Shown one piece after another: positions 48,590 to 57,814 of a DNA stretch of 64,000 nt; positions within the stretch are counted from its first letter, which is position 1; each line of letters opens with the position of its first letter. The stretch is taken from assembly GCA_900469615.1 (NCBI GenBank), contig UBYA01000013.1, positions 121,405-185,404 of the forward strand, written 5' to 3'. A model generated the notes under the pieces. That model was not told the origin of the DNA. It saw nothing but the letters and a program-made list of their open reading frames with translations, and ran no database searches. Both the position numbers and the translations under genes were made by a program. This DNA is from Hyphomicrobiales bacterium. Lineage in GTDB: Bacteria > Pseudomonadota > Alphaproteobacteria > Rhizobiales > Rhizobiaceae.

Positions 48590-49351
48590 TCGGTTCGCGG
48601 CGATGTTCCAGCTGTAGACGCAGCGGTCGAGACCGATGGCGATTTCCAGCACTGCGACGTCATGGTCCACCGGCGGTCCTTTCCTGGGTTGGCTGCGGTA
48701 GCGCTGGGGAAAATCCGTGCGTCGCGAAATCGAGCAGACCTCCATCCATTTGTCGCCGTTGTCGACCTCGATATCCATCGTCACCTCGGAATAGGCCGGC
48801 AGGCGGTCGGACGGCACGATCCGTGTCGGCAGATGGATCACCGAAGCGATCATCCTGCGGACCGGTTCCAGGGCGGCGGCGTGATAGTCGTTGCCGCTGT
48901 CGGCGGTGAAGGCGCATTGGAATTCGAGCTGCCAGAATTCCTTGAGCCGCACATGCTTGCTTGGCTGGTCCTGTTCGCGCCGATAGGATTTCCCGGCCTG
49001 CCAGACGCATAATGGCAATCGCGTCCTCGAATGATTTCCGAGAAGATGCTGCATATAGACATAGGTAGACGGCGTCGTTTCCGGGCGCAGCACGAGTTCG
49101 GCATCGGGCTGCGACAGCCGTTCCTGCACCCATATGTCCTCGTTGGAATAGGCAGCCGAAACGAGGCTGCGCGGCATCAGGGCAGGGGCTTCCACCCTGC
49201 GGACATCCCAGGCTGGGTTTACGGATCGCAGGAAGCCGCGGACCTCATCCGAAAAGAACCGGGTAAGATCGTCCCGCAGCCGGATGTCCCGCTCTTCCCA
49301 ATGAACGAGCGAATTGATGTTGTAGATATTGAGCACGGTGCCTTTCTCCAT
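48587..49351 (-). CDS. Stand-alone class II aminoacyl-tRNA synthetase core, GlyRS-like
   Basis: About 254 aa, only a catalytic core. Class II motifs are visible: ELVLRPETTPSTYVYMQHLL resembles GlyRS/ThrRS-type motif, WQAGKSYRREQDQ with VRLKEFWQLEFQCAF is motif 2, and EIAIGLDRCVYSW is motif 3. There is no anticodon-binding or editing domain. Similar truncated synthetases are known to aminoacylate carrier proteins or small molecules rather than tRNA. ATG 49351 was taken; a TTG two codons earlier is possible and no strong SD is visible. It converges on gltD. The amino acid cannot be told. Confidence 0.75.
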   Translation of the reverse strand: MEKGTVLNIYNINSLVHWEERDIRLRDDLTRFFSDEVRGFLRSVNPAWDVRRVEAPALMPRSLVSAAYSNEDIWVQERLSQPDAELVLRPETTPSTYVYMQHLLGNHSRTRLPLCVWQAGKSYRREQDQPSKHVRLKEFWQLEFQCAFTADSGNDYHAAALEPVRRMIASVIHLPTRIVPSDRLPAYSEVTMDIEVDNGDKWMEVCSISRRTDFPQRYRSQPRKGPPVDHDVAVLEIAIGLDRCVYSWNIAANR

Positions 49352-49577
49352 GGGCAACGTTGATGTCTTGAGGCGAGGGCTTTACGTCCAGCCGCGGCCG
49401 GACGCATCAACGCCTCCGGCCGTCACGACTGGACGTGGAGACCTCGGCCGGAGAAAGCGCGCAGAACCGCTGCCTGCAGGCAGGTGCGATTACGATCGAT
49501 GTGATCCGCGCTGTTCGTGCTCATGGCCGTTCTTCTATTGGTGGTACGCAAGCTTGTCAAACTGCGTCCGCCGGCAC

Positions 49578-50765
49578 CTACCGGGTGACCGATCCCGGCA
49601 GGCGGTAGTCATCCACGCGGCCGGCGGGCGCGGGGTCCATCTGGCCCTTCTCGACCAGAAGGTCGCGTGGCGATGGTGTCGTCGCGGCGGGGGCGGGCGT
49701 GCCGCCCAGAAGCTGCGAGCCGCCATCGAGATCCGGATCGGAAAGGCTTACCGGCTGCGTGCGGGTGATCTTTTCGGTCTCCGTCGCGGGCAGGTTGGCC
49801 TGTTGCCCCTGCATTGGATTGCCGGTGTCGAGGCGGGTGATGTCGGGACTTGCCTGATCGCCCAAGATCCGCCGTGCCGACTTTTCCAGATAGAAGGCGA
49901 CCTTGCGCTTGCCTGCCGCCGTGAAGTTGACGCCGTCCGCCGTTCTCAACCGCACCTGCTGGCCGTTGATATCGGAGCCGGTGACGATGAACTCGCCGCT
50001 CTGGTCGGTAAAGCCGTCCCATATGTCGATGAACTCGCCGCCGACGCTGGTCATCTGGCTTTGATAGATCTGGTTGAGCTTGACCGCGCTGGCCGTCAGC
50101 TGGTCCGACCCGAAAGGCGGAAGCCCCACCCAGAGAAGCGGGATGTGGCGGCTCGTCACCAGCTTGGCAAATTGCTGAACGCGCTCCTCGTAGGCGATGA
50201 ACCACGGGTCCGTGCCGTATTTCTCGTTCAGCCCGTCGCCGATCATCTGCTGGCGGTCATTGGCGCCGATCATCACGACGACCATGGCCGGCTTCAGCTG
50301 GTCGATCATGCCGGGCAGCTGCTGCGGCCAGTTGTAGTAATCCTGACGAACGAGGCCGGAGGCGACGTTGCCGCGCGCCTGGACGATGACGCCGGGAGAG
50401 GTGGAGAAGGCGTCTTCCAGTCCGCTTGCCAGCCCGTTTGCCAGGAAATCGCCGACGACGAGCACGGTCCTGGCGTCAGGAAGCTTTTCAGCCGGCGTCG
50501 GCGTTTCCGGCTGGGCGACGGGCTGGCGCGGCGGCGGCGTCGGCCGTTTTTTGGGCTGTACCTTCCGTCGCGGCGGCGGCTGCTCGACCGGCTGGTCGGG
50601 GTAATCGGGCTCGCGGTTGCCGAACAGCATGTCGAGCAAGGTCCTGCGCCGTTCCTGTGCTCCGGCCGCATTCGGAAGGCAGGCAAGCGCCATCACGAGA
50701 GCAAGGAATGCCGCGAGAACAAACTTTGCGGTTGCCATGGTCGCGCGGACAGGTCGTTTTATCAT
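49578..50765 (-). CDS. DUF459-type SGNH-fold protein, catalytic residues missing
   Basis: About 395 aa. A signal peptide (KFVLAAFLALVMALACLPNAAGA) is followed by a Pro/Arg-rich stretch (about 45-95) and an SGNH-like domain. The GDS block reads VLVVGDFLANGL, so the nucleophile Ser is Phe. The GxND block MIGANDRQQM is kept. The final block reads DGVNFTAAGKRK, so the catalytic His is Asn. The tail is Pro/Thr-rich. It is probably periplasmic. It precedes the transglycosylase gene on the same strand only in gene order (82 bp gap), hinting at a wall-related role. Start ATG 50765 or GTG 50783. Confidence 0.75.
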   Translation of the reverse strand: MIKRPVRATMATAKFVLAAFLALVMALACLPNAAGAQERRRTLLDMLFGNREPDYPDQPVEQPPPRRKVQPKKRPTPPPRQPVAQPETPTPAEKLPDARTVLVVGDFLANGLASGLEDAFSTSPGVIVQARGNVASGLVRQDYYNWPQQLPGMIDQLKPAMVVVMIGANDRQQMIGDGLNEKYGTDPWFIAYEERVQQFAKLVTSRHIPLLWVGLPPFGSDQLTASAVKLNQIYQSQMTSVGGEFIDIWDGFTDQSGEFIVTGSDINGQQVRLRTADGVNFTAAGKRKVAFYLEKSARRILGDQASPDITRLDTGNPMQGQQANLPATETEKITRTQPVSLSDPDLDGGSQLLGGTPAPAATTPSPRDLLVEKGQMDPAPAGRVDDYRLPGSVTR

Positions 50766-50847
50766 AGCCTCTTTTCCGCTCACGCCTCCATCGTCGCATA
50801 AGGGCGGCGTGTCCGCCAGCGACCTCGGATTCGCGGTCTATGGCGGC

Positions 50848-52071
50848 TTACTTGCGCAAGGCCTTCAGCAGGCTCATCGAGGGCTCGCCGTCCGCATCCA
50901 TGCCCATGCGTTCCTGAACGGCTGATATCGCGGCTTTCGAGCCCGAGCCGAAATTGCCGTCGACCACGCCGTCATAATAGCCGAGCTCCTTCAGCCGCGT
51001 CTGCAGCTCGAATTTCTGCTTGACGTCGAGCGTGCCGCTCGGGCGCGGCCAGGATTGCTGCATGCCGCCATAGCCGGCGATCTGGTCCGCAAGCAGGCCG
51101 ACGGCCAAGGCGTAGCTGTCGGAGGCGTTGTAGCGCTTGACGGTGAAGAAGTTGCCGGTCATCAGAAAGCCGGGGCCGTTCGGGCCGCCGGGCATCTTCA
51201 GCTGTGCACGGTCGGACATCAGGCGGAAACCCTTGCCGTTCGGCCGCACGAAGCCGAGGGCCGCCCACTGGGCGATCGTGTGGGTCCTGCCGGCCTGGGC
51301 GCTGCCGCCGGGTGGCACCACCACCTCATAACCCCAGGTGCGTCCGGTTTCCCAGCCGTTCTTGGCGAGAAGATTGGCCGTGGTCGCCAGGGCGTCGGGA
51401 ATGGAGTTCCAGATATCGGCGTGGCCGCTTCCGTCGGCATCGACGGCGTAGAGCAGGTAGCTGGTCGGGATGAACTGCGTATGGCCCATGGCGCCTGCCC
51501 AGGAGCCGTTCAGCTCCTTGCGCGAGATATCGCCCCTTTGCAGGATCTTCAGCGCGGCGATGAGCTGCTTCCTGGCATAGCCGCCCCGCTTCGGATCGGC
51601 ATAGGCGAGCGTCGCCAGCGCGCGGGGTACGTAATGCAGCCGGTCGTTCTTGGCCAGAACGGCGCCGTAGTTCGATTCCATCGACCAGATGGCCAGCATG
51701 ATATTTCGGTCGACGCCGAAGCGCTGTTCGAGCACGCGCAGCGTGGAGGCGTATTTGGCCGCCATCTTACGGCCAATATCGACGGTATAGGGATTGACAC
51801 GGGAATCCAGGTAATCCCAGATCTGGGACTTGAATTCCGGTTGGTACTGCGCCTTTTCGAGGACCGTGGGGTCGGGGTCCGTCACACCGGCAAATGCATC
51901 GCGATAGGTCGATTGCGTAATGCCGCTTTTCGCGGCGGTTGCGTAAAAGCCCGCGATCCATTTCTGGAACCCAGGGTCAGCATTGGCGTTAACGGGAAGG
52001 AATCCCGCCAAGGCGCCGAGCGCGAGCGCCAAAGCGAGACCACGAAGGGAGTGTTTGCGGTTTACGGTCAT
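50848..52071 (-). CDS. Lytic murein transglycosylase, MltB type
   Basis: 407 aa. Signal peptide (LRGLALALALGALAGFLPVNANA). SLT_2 domain about 35-330, with the catalytic Glu in IWSMESNYGAVLA and GAMGHTQFIPTSY. The C-terminal peptidoglycan-binding domain (TRLKELGYYDGVVDGNFG) has the usual D-G-x-F-G pattern. It cleaves the MurNAc-GlcNAc bond forming 1,6-anhydro ends in the periplasm. No lipobox was found, so it is soluble or periplasmic. Confidence 0.93.
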   Translation of the reverse strand: MTVNRKHSLRGLALALALGALAGFLPVNANADPGFQKWIAGFYATAAKSGITQSTYRDAFAGVTDPDPTVLEKAQYQPEFKSQIWDYLDSRVNPYTVDIGRKMAAKYASTLRVLEQRFGVDRNIMLAIWSMESNYGAVLAKNDRLHYVPRALATLAYADPKRGGYARKQLIAALKILQRGDISRKELNGSWAGAMGHTQFIPTSYLLYAVDADGSGHADIWNSIPDALATTANLLAKNGWETGRTWGYEVVVPPGGSAQAGRTHTIAQWAALGFVRPNGKGFRLMSDRAQLKMPGGPNGPGFLMTGNFFTVKRYNASDSYALAVGLLADQIAGYGGMQQSWPRPSGTLDVKQKFELQTRLKELGYYDGVVDGNFGSGSKAAISAVQERMGMDADGEPSMSLLKALRK

Positions 52072-52272
52072 CTACAGCCTTGTCCAATCGTTGGATTTCG
52101 GTGCGGCGGATGCACACGGCATTCGTCCAAGCGTGACGCTAAACGAACGAAGTCAACAAATTCTTTACCATGGAAGTCCGGGTCAGTCATTATTTGCAAA
52201 ACAGTAGCAAATTTAATCTACTGACCCTTAGAATGGCTTGGCGCCAAGCGATTTATTGCCCAGGAGGTATGA

Positions 52273-53160
52273 GTGGGACAGCATAAGAAGGTTCGTAAGG
52301 CAGTATTTCCTGTCGCTGGACTAGGGACGCGGTTCCTGCCGGCGACGAAGGCGGTGCCGAAGGAAATGCTGACCGTCGTGGACAAGCCGGTGATCCAGTA
52401 TGTCGTCGACGAGGCGATGGAAGCCGGTATCGAGCATTTCGTCTTCGTGACGGGCCGTAGCAAGCACGTCATCGAGGATTATTTCGACATTCAGTTCGAG
52501 CTCGAGCAGACTCTGCGCCAGCGCAACAAGAACGCCGAATTGTCGTTGCTGAACGGCCTGCTGCCGAAGGCCGGCACGGCGAGCTTCACGCGCCAGCAGG
52601 AGCCGCTCGGCCTTGGTCACGCCGTCTGGTGCGCCCGCGAGATCGTCGGCGACGAGCCTTTCGCCCTGTTGCTGCCGGATATGGTCATGCGCGCCGAGAA
52701 GGGCTGCATGAAGGGCATGATCGAGCTTTACGAACACAGCGGCGGCAACGTCATCGCCGTCGAGGAATGTGCCCCCGATCAGACCCACAAATACGGCATC
52801 GTCGGTGTCGGCGAAACGATCGGCAACGGCTTCCGCATCACGGAAATGGTCGAAAAGCCGGCCAAGGGCACGGCACCGTCCAACTTCTTCATCAACGGCC
52901 GCTACATCCTGCAGCCGGAAATCTTCCGCATCCTGGAAAGCCAGGAGCGCGGCGCCGGCAACGAGATCCAGCTGACGGACGGCATGTTGAAGCTGGCGCA
53001 GACGCAGGATTTTGCCGGCTATCACTTTGAGGGCCAGACCTTCGACTGTGGCGCAAAGGATGGCTTCATCCTCGCCAACGTCGCCTTCTCGCTGGCGCGC
53101 GCGGATATCCGCCCGACCATCGAAAACGAGCTGAAGGCGCTGATCGCCGCCTTGAAATAG
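52273..53160 (+). CDS. galU: UTP-glucose-1-phosphate uridylyltransferase
   Basis: 295 aa. It makes UDP-glucose for exopolysaccharide, LPS and osmoregulated glucans. It has AVFPVAGLGTRFLPATKAVPKEML, LGHAVWCAREIVGDEPFALLLPD and FRITEMVEKPAKG. It uses a GTG start (52273) with AGGAGG 5 nt upstream; the nearby ATG at 52269 is out of frame. A RIME-like repeat follows the gene. Confidence 0.97.
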   Translation: MGQHKKVRKAVFPVAGLGTRFLPATKAVPKEMLTVVDKPVIQYVVDEAMEAGIEHFVFVTGRSKHVIEDYFDIQFELEQTLRQRNKNAELSLLNGLLPKAGTASFTRQQEPLGLGHAVWCAREIVGDEPFALLLPDMVMRAEKGCMKGMIELYEHSGGNVIAVEECAPDQTHKYGIVGVGETIGNGFRITEMVEKPAKGTAPSNFFINGRYILQPEIFRILESQERGAGNEIQLTDGMLKLAQTQDFAGYHFEGQTFDCGAKDGFILANVAFSLARADIRPTIENELKALIAALK

Positions 53161-53245
53161 GTTTCGGCCTTCAATGGCAAAGGATCGAGGCTCGGCGCAG
53201 GCCGGGCCTCATTTCGTTCGGGCCTGGCCCTGACGGCCGCCGATG

Positions 53246-53294
53246 GAGCGCGATCCCGGGCGGAAACCGCTGCGCAGTTTTCCCGCAATTGCTC
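53246..53294. repeat. RIME-like intergenic repeat, copy 4
   Basis: GAGCGCGATCCCGGGCGG to CCCGCAATTGCTCC. In reverse complement it follows the left half of the repeat after 58723 (GAGCAATTCC, GCGGTTTTCCG, GGAATCGCG) with a few changes. It sits between convergent galU and the barrel gene. Confidence 0.55.
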
Positions 53295-53314
53295 CGGGAT
53301 ATCCGAGACGGCCG

Positions 53315-54844
53315 TCAGCGTTTCACGGTCAGGCCGACGCCGGCCTGGAGCTGGCGCGTATCGTCGCCCTCCTTCCGGGTGGTCAGCTGATAGCCGACAT
53401 TGCTCGTCAGATCGAGATAGCGGTTGATCCCCCAGGTCAGGCCGAAAGCCGCGTCGTATTCTGTTTCGTCGGCGGCGCTGCCGCTGGACGGATAGTCACG
53501 CCAGATCGTTCCGCCCGTCAGCTTGGCCGTGAGATCGTCGCGCAGCTGATGGCTCACCGTGCTCGTGAGCTGGTACGCGCTATAGCCGCTCAGGCCGGGA
53601 GTGGTGGAGGGCTGGACCGTGGTCGACAGGCCGATGCTGACATCGGTTCCACGCTGCGGTGACCAGGCCAGATTGCCGTCGATCGTCGGGGAGTCGATCG
53701 AAGCCAGCCGCGAATCGTCGAATTCCGTATGCTGATAGCCGAAGCCTAGCTCGCCCTTGAACTTTTCGCCGAGGTCGAACTCGACGCCGCCCTTGCCGCC
53801 GTAGCTCTGGTTGGAGCGGGCATAGCCGTTGCTGTCTCGCGTCTGGTCGTAGATGGCGCGGCCGAGATTGACTTCCACAAAGGGAATGATGGCCGGCGAC
53901 AGTTCGTAGCCGATGCGCCCTCGCCATGTGCCGGCCGTCTGGTCGCGGTCGCTGAGCGTAACCTGGGTCCCATCCGAGAGTTCGGCATCGGAATAGACCG
54001 TGCGTGTCAGCGCCAGGGCCGTCGTGCCACGTAGCAGGCCGAAATCGCGCTCCAGCGAAAGGCCGGTGGTGAACTGGTTGACGGCGGATTGCTTCGAGGC
54101 GCCGGCGATGGCGTTCGGATCGCTCGTGTCCTCGCGGTAGAACTGATAGCCTGCGGTGACGTGAGCCGTGGTGTCGGCGGGAAGGTCAAGGCGCAGATCG
54201 GCATTGAGGCTGATCGTCGGCTTTTCTTCGCCGGTGCCGCTGATGTTCCTTTGCCAGATGCCTTCGCCGGTGACGGTCAGCGCATGCCGGTCCCAATCCG
54301 AGGTCAGCGTGCTGCGCAGATCTGTCTGCAGGAACGAGCGGTTGTCCCTGGTGGAGCCCGTGCGGTCCTGCTCGATATTGACCGACTGGTTGACAGAGGG
54401 GCGCAGAGTGAAGGTGCCGAGCGGAATGCCCTGGGCATCGGCGCGATCCGGATATTGACGCGTTCTCAACCCGTCGACGGTGGATTGCGGCAGGTTGACG
54501 CGGCGCAGATCGTCGTCCAGCGTGGAGCCTGTCGTCGTCGGGTCGACGCCATCGAGGCGCAGGCGCATGTTGGGCGGCGTATCCGCATTCGAAGCGCTGG
54601 CGGAAGCCTGGCTCGCGGGCAGGGCCGTTTGCGTGTCGTCCGGCGCGGCGGCCGTCGGATCGGTCTGCGCTGCCGAAGTCACGGGAGCGGGGAGGGTGTC
54701 GTCGAGATTCTGATCGGGCGGGAGCGACTGCGCGTCGACCGGCATCGGCACGGCGCATGCGATACCCCAGCCGAGCAAGGCGGAAGTTGCCCACGCCGTC
54801 AGCCGGAGGGTACGATGACCCGCCTTGTTCTTGCCGATGCCCAT
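53315..54844 (-). CDS. Outer-membrane beta-barrel protein
   Basis: 509 aa. It has a signal peptide (TAWATSALLGWGIACAVPMPVDAQS), a Pro/Thr/Ala-rich region about 40-95, then from about 140 regular amphipathic strands with aromatic girdles, ending LQAGVGLTVKR. This matches the outer-membrane beta-barrel family found with polysaccharide genes in rhizobia. It may serve as a porin-like or exopolysaccharide-associated barrel. Its 3' end is 155 bp from the convergent galU. Confidence 0.8.
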   Translation of the reverse strand: MGIGKNKAGHRTLRLTAWATSALLGWGIACAVPMPVDAQSLPPDQNLDDTLPAPVTSAAQTDPTAAAPDDTQTALPASQASASASNADTPPNMRLRLDGVDPTTTGSTLDDDLRRVNLPQSTVDGLRTRQYPDRADAQGIPLGTFTLRPSVNQSVNIEQDRTGSTRDNRSFLQTDLRSTLTSDWDRHALTVTGEGIWQRNISGTGEEKPTISLNADLRLDLPADTTAHVTAGYQFYREDTSDPNAIAGASKQSAVNQFTTGLSLERDFGLLRGTTALALTRTVYSDAELSDGTQVTLSDRDQTAGTWRGRIGYELSPAIIPFVEVNLGRAIYDQTRDSNGYARSNQSYGGKGGVEFDLGEKFKGELGFGYQHTEFDDSRLASIDSPTIDGNLAWSPQRGTDVSIGLSTTVQPSTTPGLSGYSAYQLTSTVSHQLRDDLTAKLTGGTIWRDYPSSGSAADETEYDAAFGLTWGINRYLDLTSNVGYQLTTRKEGDDTRQLQAGVGLTVKR

Positions 54845-55040
54845 TTTGTTTATGTCAGACCCTGCTGGAAATGCCTTAAATTCTTACTCAAGTGTAAAGC
54901 CGCGTGGTTAACGCTTGGTTGCCAAAGGACTACGCAAGTATGTGGTTCGGTAATATTATCGGCCGGCACGGCAGGCCGGCGCTGCGGCCGCCGCCCGATC
55001 TTCGATGGACAGATTTGCAGAAAAGCGTTAGGCCTCCCTC

Positions 55041-56036
55041 ATGAACAAGAGAGCTGTAAGACTCATTGCGAACGGCGCGATCGAATCCGCCGTGCGAACG
55101 ATCGAAACCGAAAGACGCGGCATGGAAGCGCTGGAACGCGCCCTGACCAGCGGTCTGACCGAGCCCTTCAGCCGCGCGGTGGAAATCATCGGCGATATCA
55201 GCGGCCGCGTTATCATCACTGGTGTCGGCAAGAGCGGCCATATCGGCAACAAGCTTGCCGCGACGCTCGCGTCCACGGGCACGCCGGCCTTCTTCGTGCA
55301 TCCGGTCGAAGCCAATCACGGCGATCTCGGCATGATCACCCAGGATGACGTCATCGTCGCCATGTCCTGGAGCGGCGAGAGCGCGGAACTGCGCGGCATC
55401 ATCAGCTACTCCCGCCGTTTTTCGATTCCGATGATCGCCGTCACGGCCGGCGAGACCTCGACGCTTGCGCGTGAATCGGATGTGGTTCTGCTCTTGCCCA
55501 AGGAGCAGGAAGCTTGCCCGCATGGGCTGGCGCCGACGACATCGACGCTGCTTCAGCTTGCCATCGGCGATGCGCTTGCCGTCGCGCTGCTGGAGGCGCG
55601 CGGCTTCACGGCGGAAGATTTCCGCACCTTCCATCCGGGCGGCAAGCTCGGCGCCAGCCTTTCGCATGTGGTCGACATCATGCACAAAGGCGATCGCGTG
55701 CCCCTGGTCGGCCTCGGGACGGGCATGCCGGAAGCGGCGATGACGCTATCGAAAATGCGTTTCGGCTGCGTCGGCGTCGTCGATGACGACGGTTGCCTCT
55801 GCGGCATTGTCACCGACGGCGATATCGCCCGCAATCTCGGCACCAGCCTTGCCGAGATGCGCGTGGACGAGGTGATGACCCGCAATCCGAAGACGGTCAA
55901 GGAAACGACGCTGGCGACGAGCGCCATGGCCGTGCTCAATCGCCACAATATTTCGGCGCTCATCGTAGTCGACGATACCCGCCGCCCTATCGGTATCGTG
56001 CATTTCCACGACTTGTTGCGGATCGGCGTGGCCTGA
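55041..56036 (+). CDS. kdsD: Arabinose-5-phosphate isomerase, KpsF/GutQ family
   Basis: 331 aa. SIS domain about 30-180 with ITGVGKSGHIGNKLAATLAS and FVHPVEANHGDLGM; two CBS domains about 205-331. It isomerises D-ribulose-5-P to D-arabinose-5-P, the first step to Kdo of LPS. It ends one base before the convergent nfeD gene. Confidence 0.95.
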   Translation: MNKRAVRLIANGAIESAVRTIETERRGMEALERALTSGLTEPFSRAVEIIGDISGRVIITGVGKSGHIGNKLAATLASTGTPAFFVHPVEANHGDLGMITQDDVIVAMSWSGESAELRGIISYSRRFSIPMIAVTAGETSTLARESDVVLLLPKEQEACPHGLAPTTSTLLQLAIGDALAVALLEARGFTAEDFRTFHPGGKLGASLSHVVDIMHKGDRVPLVGLGTGMPEAAMTLSKMRFGCVGVVDDDGCLCGIVTDGDIARNLGTSLAEMRVDEVMTRNPKTVKETTLATSAMAVLNRHNISALIVVDDTRRPIGIVHFHDLLRIGVA

Positions 56037-56495
56037 TCAGACGGGCTCCACCGTGAGGTCGCGGCCGCTGCTGGCAATGACCTTGACGCGGGTGCCGACC
56101 GGCAGGTCCGGCCCGCTGACCGTCCAATAGGTATCGTTCAGGCGAATGCGCCCCCGGCCTTCGGTTATGGGCTGCTCCAGCGTTGCCGTTCGTCCGACAA
56201 GGCTGGCGCCGCGCTGATTGAGGAATGGCTCGTCGGTCGGCTGGTTGTCGCTATAGAGATAGCGGCGGCCAAGCAGGGTGACGATCACGGCCGCGGCCGC
56301 GAAGACCAGCCCCTGGACCTGCCAGATCCAGAAGGCGCTTTCCCAGAAAAGCAGCGACAGGGCGCCGACGATGATGCCGGCAAGGCCGATCCAGACCAGG
56401 AAGAAGCCCGGCAGGATCAGTTCGGCGGCCAGCAGCACCAGACCCAGCAGCCACCAGCTCCAGGGACCGAGTTCGACGGCGAGGTTGCCGAACAT
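56037..56495 (-). CDS. NfeD family membrane protein
   Basis: 152 aa. Two to three N-terminal helices (WWLLGLVLLAAELILPGFFLVWIGLAGIIVGAL), then a C-terminal OB-fold domain from about 90 (RTATLEQPITEGRGRIRLND). Short NfeD proteins partner SPFH proteins such as QmcA in membrane microdomains. The upstream gene on the same strand is that partner, with a 1-bp gap. Confidence 0.9.
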   Translation of the reverse strand: MFGNLAVELGPWSWWLLGLVLLAAELILPGFFLVWIGLAGIIVGALSLLFWESAFWIWQVQGLVFAAAAVIVTLLGRRYLYSDNQPTDEPFLNQRGASLVGRTATLEQPITEGRGRIRLNDTYWTVSGPDLPVGTRVKVIASSGRDLTVEPV

Positions 56496-56496
56496 C

Positions 56497-57513
56497 TCAG
56501 CTCTCCTTCGGCGTCAGCGGATTGATCGAAGGCGTGGCGCGGGCGGGGCCGGATCGCGGGCGGGCAGGCTGCGGCGTTCCATTGCCGTCGCCATTGTCGC
56601 CGAAGACCTCGCGGGCGATGGCGCCGATGCCGCCGAGCGAGCCGATGAGGGAGCTGGCTTCCATCGGCATCAGGACGATCTTGGCATTGGCCGCCGAACC
56701 GATCGTGGTAAGGGCTTCGGTGTATTTCTGGGCGACGAAATAGTTGATCGCCTGCACATTGCCTTCGGCAATGGCCTCGGAGACCACGCGGGTCGCCTTG
56801 GCTTCCGCTTCCGCCAGGCGTTCGCGGGCCTCGGCATTGCGGAACGCCGCCTCGCGCTGGCCTTCGGCCTGCAGCACGGCCGCCTGCTTGGCGCCCTCGG
56901 CGCGCAGAATCTGCGCGTTGCGCAGGCCCTCGGCCTCCAGAACCTGCGCGCGCTTCTCACGCTCGGCCTTCATCTGCCGCCCCATTGCATCGACCAGATC
57001 CTTCGGAGGCTGGATGTCCTTGATCTCGACGCGCGTCATCTTGATGCCCCAGGGCTCGGCCGCCTCGTCGACGACGCGCAGCAGCCGCTCGTTGATGATG
57101 TCGCGGTTGGACAGAAGCTCGTCGAGATCCATCGACCCCATGACCGAGCGGATGTTGGTCTTGGTAAGGTTGAGGATCGCGGTTTCGAGGTTGGTGATCT
57201 GATATGCCGCCTGGGCGGCATTCAACACCTGGAAGAAAGCCACCGCATCGGCGGAGATGCTGGCATTGTCCTTGGTGATGACCTCCTGCGTCGGAACGGC
57301 GAGAACCTGTTCCATCACGTTCATGCGGGCGCCGATCGTTTCGATGAAGGGCACGATCAGGTTGAGCCCCGGCTCCAGCGTGCGGATGTAGCGGCCGAAG
57401 CGCTGGACCGTGTACCGATAGCCCTGCGGAACGGTCTTGATGCCTGCGAACAACACAAGGATGACCAGAACCACCAGGGCAATCACGACGATGCTGAAAC
57501 CACCGACTACCAT
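56497..57513 (-). CDS. SPFH/Band 7 protein, stomatin/QmcA type
   Basis: 338 aa. One N-terminal transmembrane helix (FSIVVIALVVLVILVLFAGI), SPFH domain about 28-190 (YTVQRFGRYIRTLEPGLNL, IVPFIETIGARMNVMEQVL), a coiled-coil Ala/Glu-rich stretch 190-265, and a C-terminal tail with PRSGPARATPS. Forms membrane-microdomain assemblies, probably with the NfeD protein encoded next. Confidence 0.93.
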   Translation of the reverse strand: MVVGGFSIVVIALVVLVILVLFAGIKTVPQGYRYTVQRFGRYIRTLEPGLNLIVPFIETIGARMNVMEQVLAVPTQEVITKDNASISADAVAFFQVLNAAQAAYQITNLETAILNLTKTNIRSVMGSMDLDELLSNRDIINERLLRVVDEAAEPWGIKMTRVEIKDIQPPKDLVDAMGRQMKAEREKRAQVLEAEGLRNAQILRAEGAKQAAVLQAEGQREAAFRNAEARERLAEAEAKATRVVSEAIAEGNVQAINYFVAQKYTEALTTIGSAANAKIVLMPMEASSLIGSLGGIGAIAREVFGDNGDGNGTPQPARPRSGPARATPSINPLTPKES

Positions 57514-57814
57514 CGAATTCCTCCATGGACGCGCCCGCCTGTCGCGGGTTAGCGTCGCGTAAGCCGCTGCCGTCCGGCCTCCATATGCCCGGTCGAGCCA
57601 GGAGACGGCAGCTCAATCAGATGTGGTGGGTTAGCATGTTCTCGGCAAGTGAGGAATGGCCTCAAAACGGGCCACGTTCGTTCGCTCCGATCAATCAATC
57701 GCGACCCGGGCCTTGCTTCCGGCGGTTGATCTTCATACCTTATTACGGAAGTTTCCGGCTCCGCTGCCACGCAGCCTTTCGAGCCAAGCCATCACGCATC
57801 ATCAGGGTGACGCT
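57514..57814. other. 301-bp gap upstream of the HtrA-like gene
   Basis: Divergent region that should hold promoters for the SPFH-NfeD pair (minus) and the HtrA-like gene (plus). I see no strong promoter, repeat or hairpin with a T-run. Confidence 0.35.

Noticed and set aside
52269..52283. ATG at 52269 as the galU start
   Set aside because: It is out of frame with galU and hits a stop after four codons; GTG 52273 has the right SD distance.
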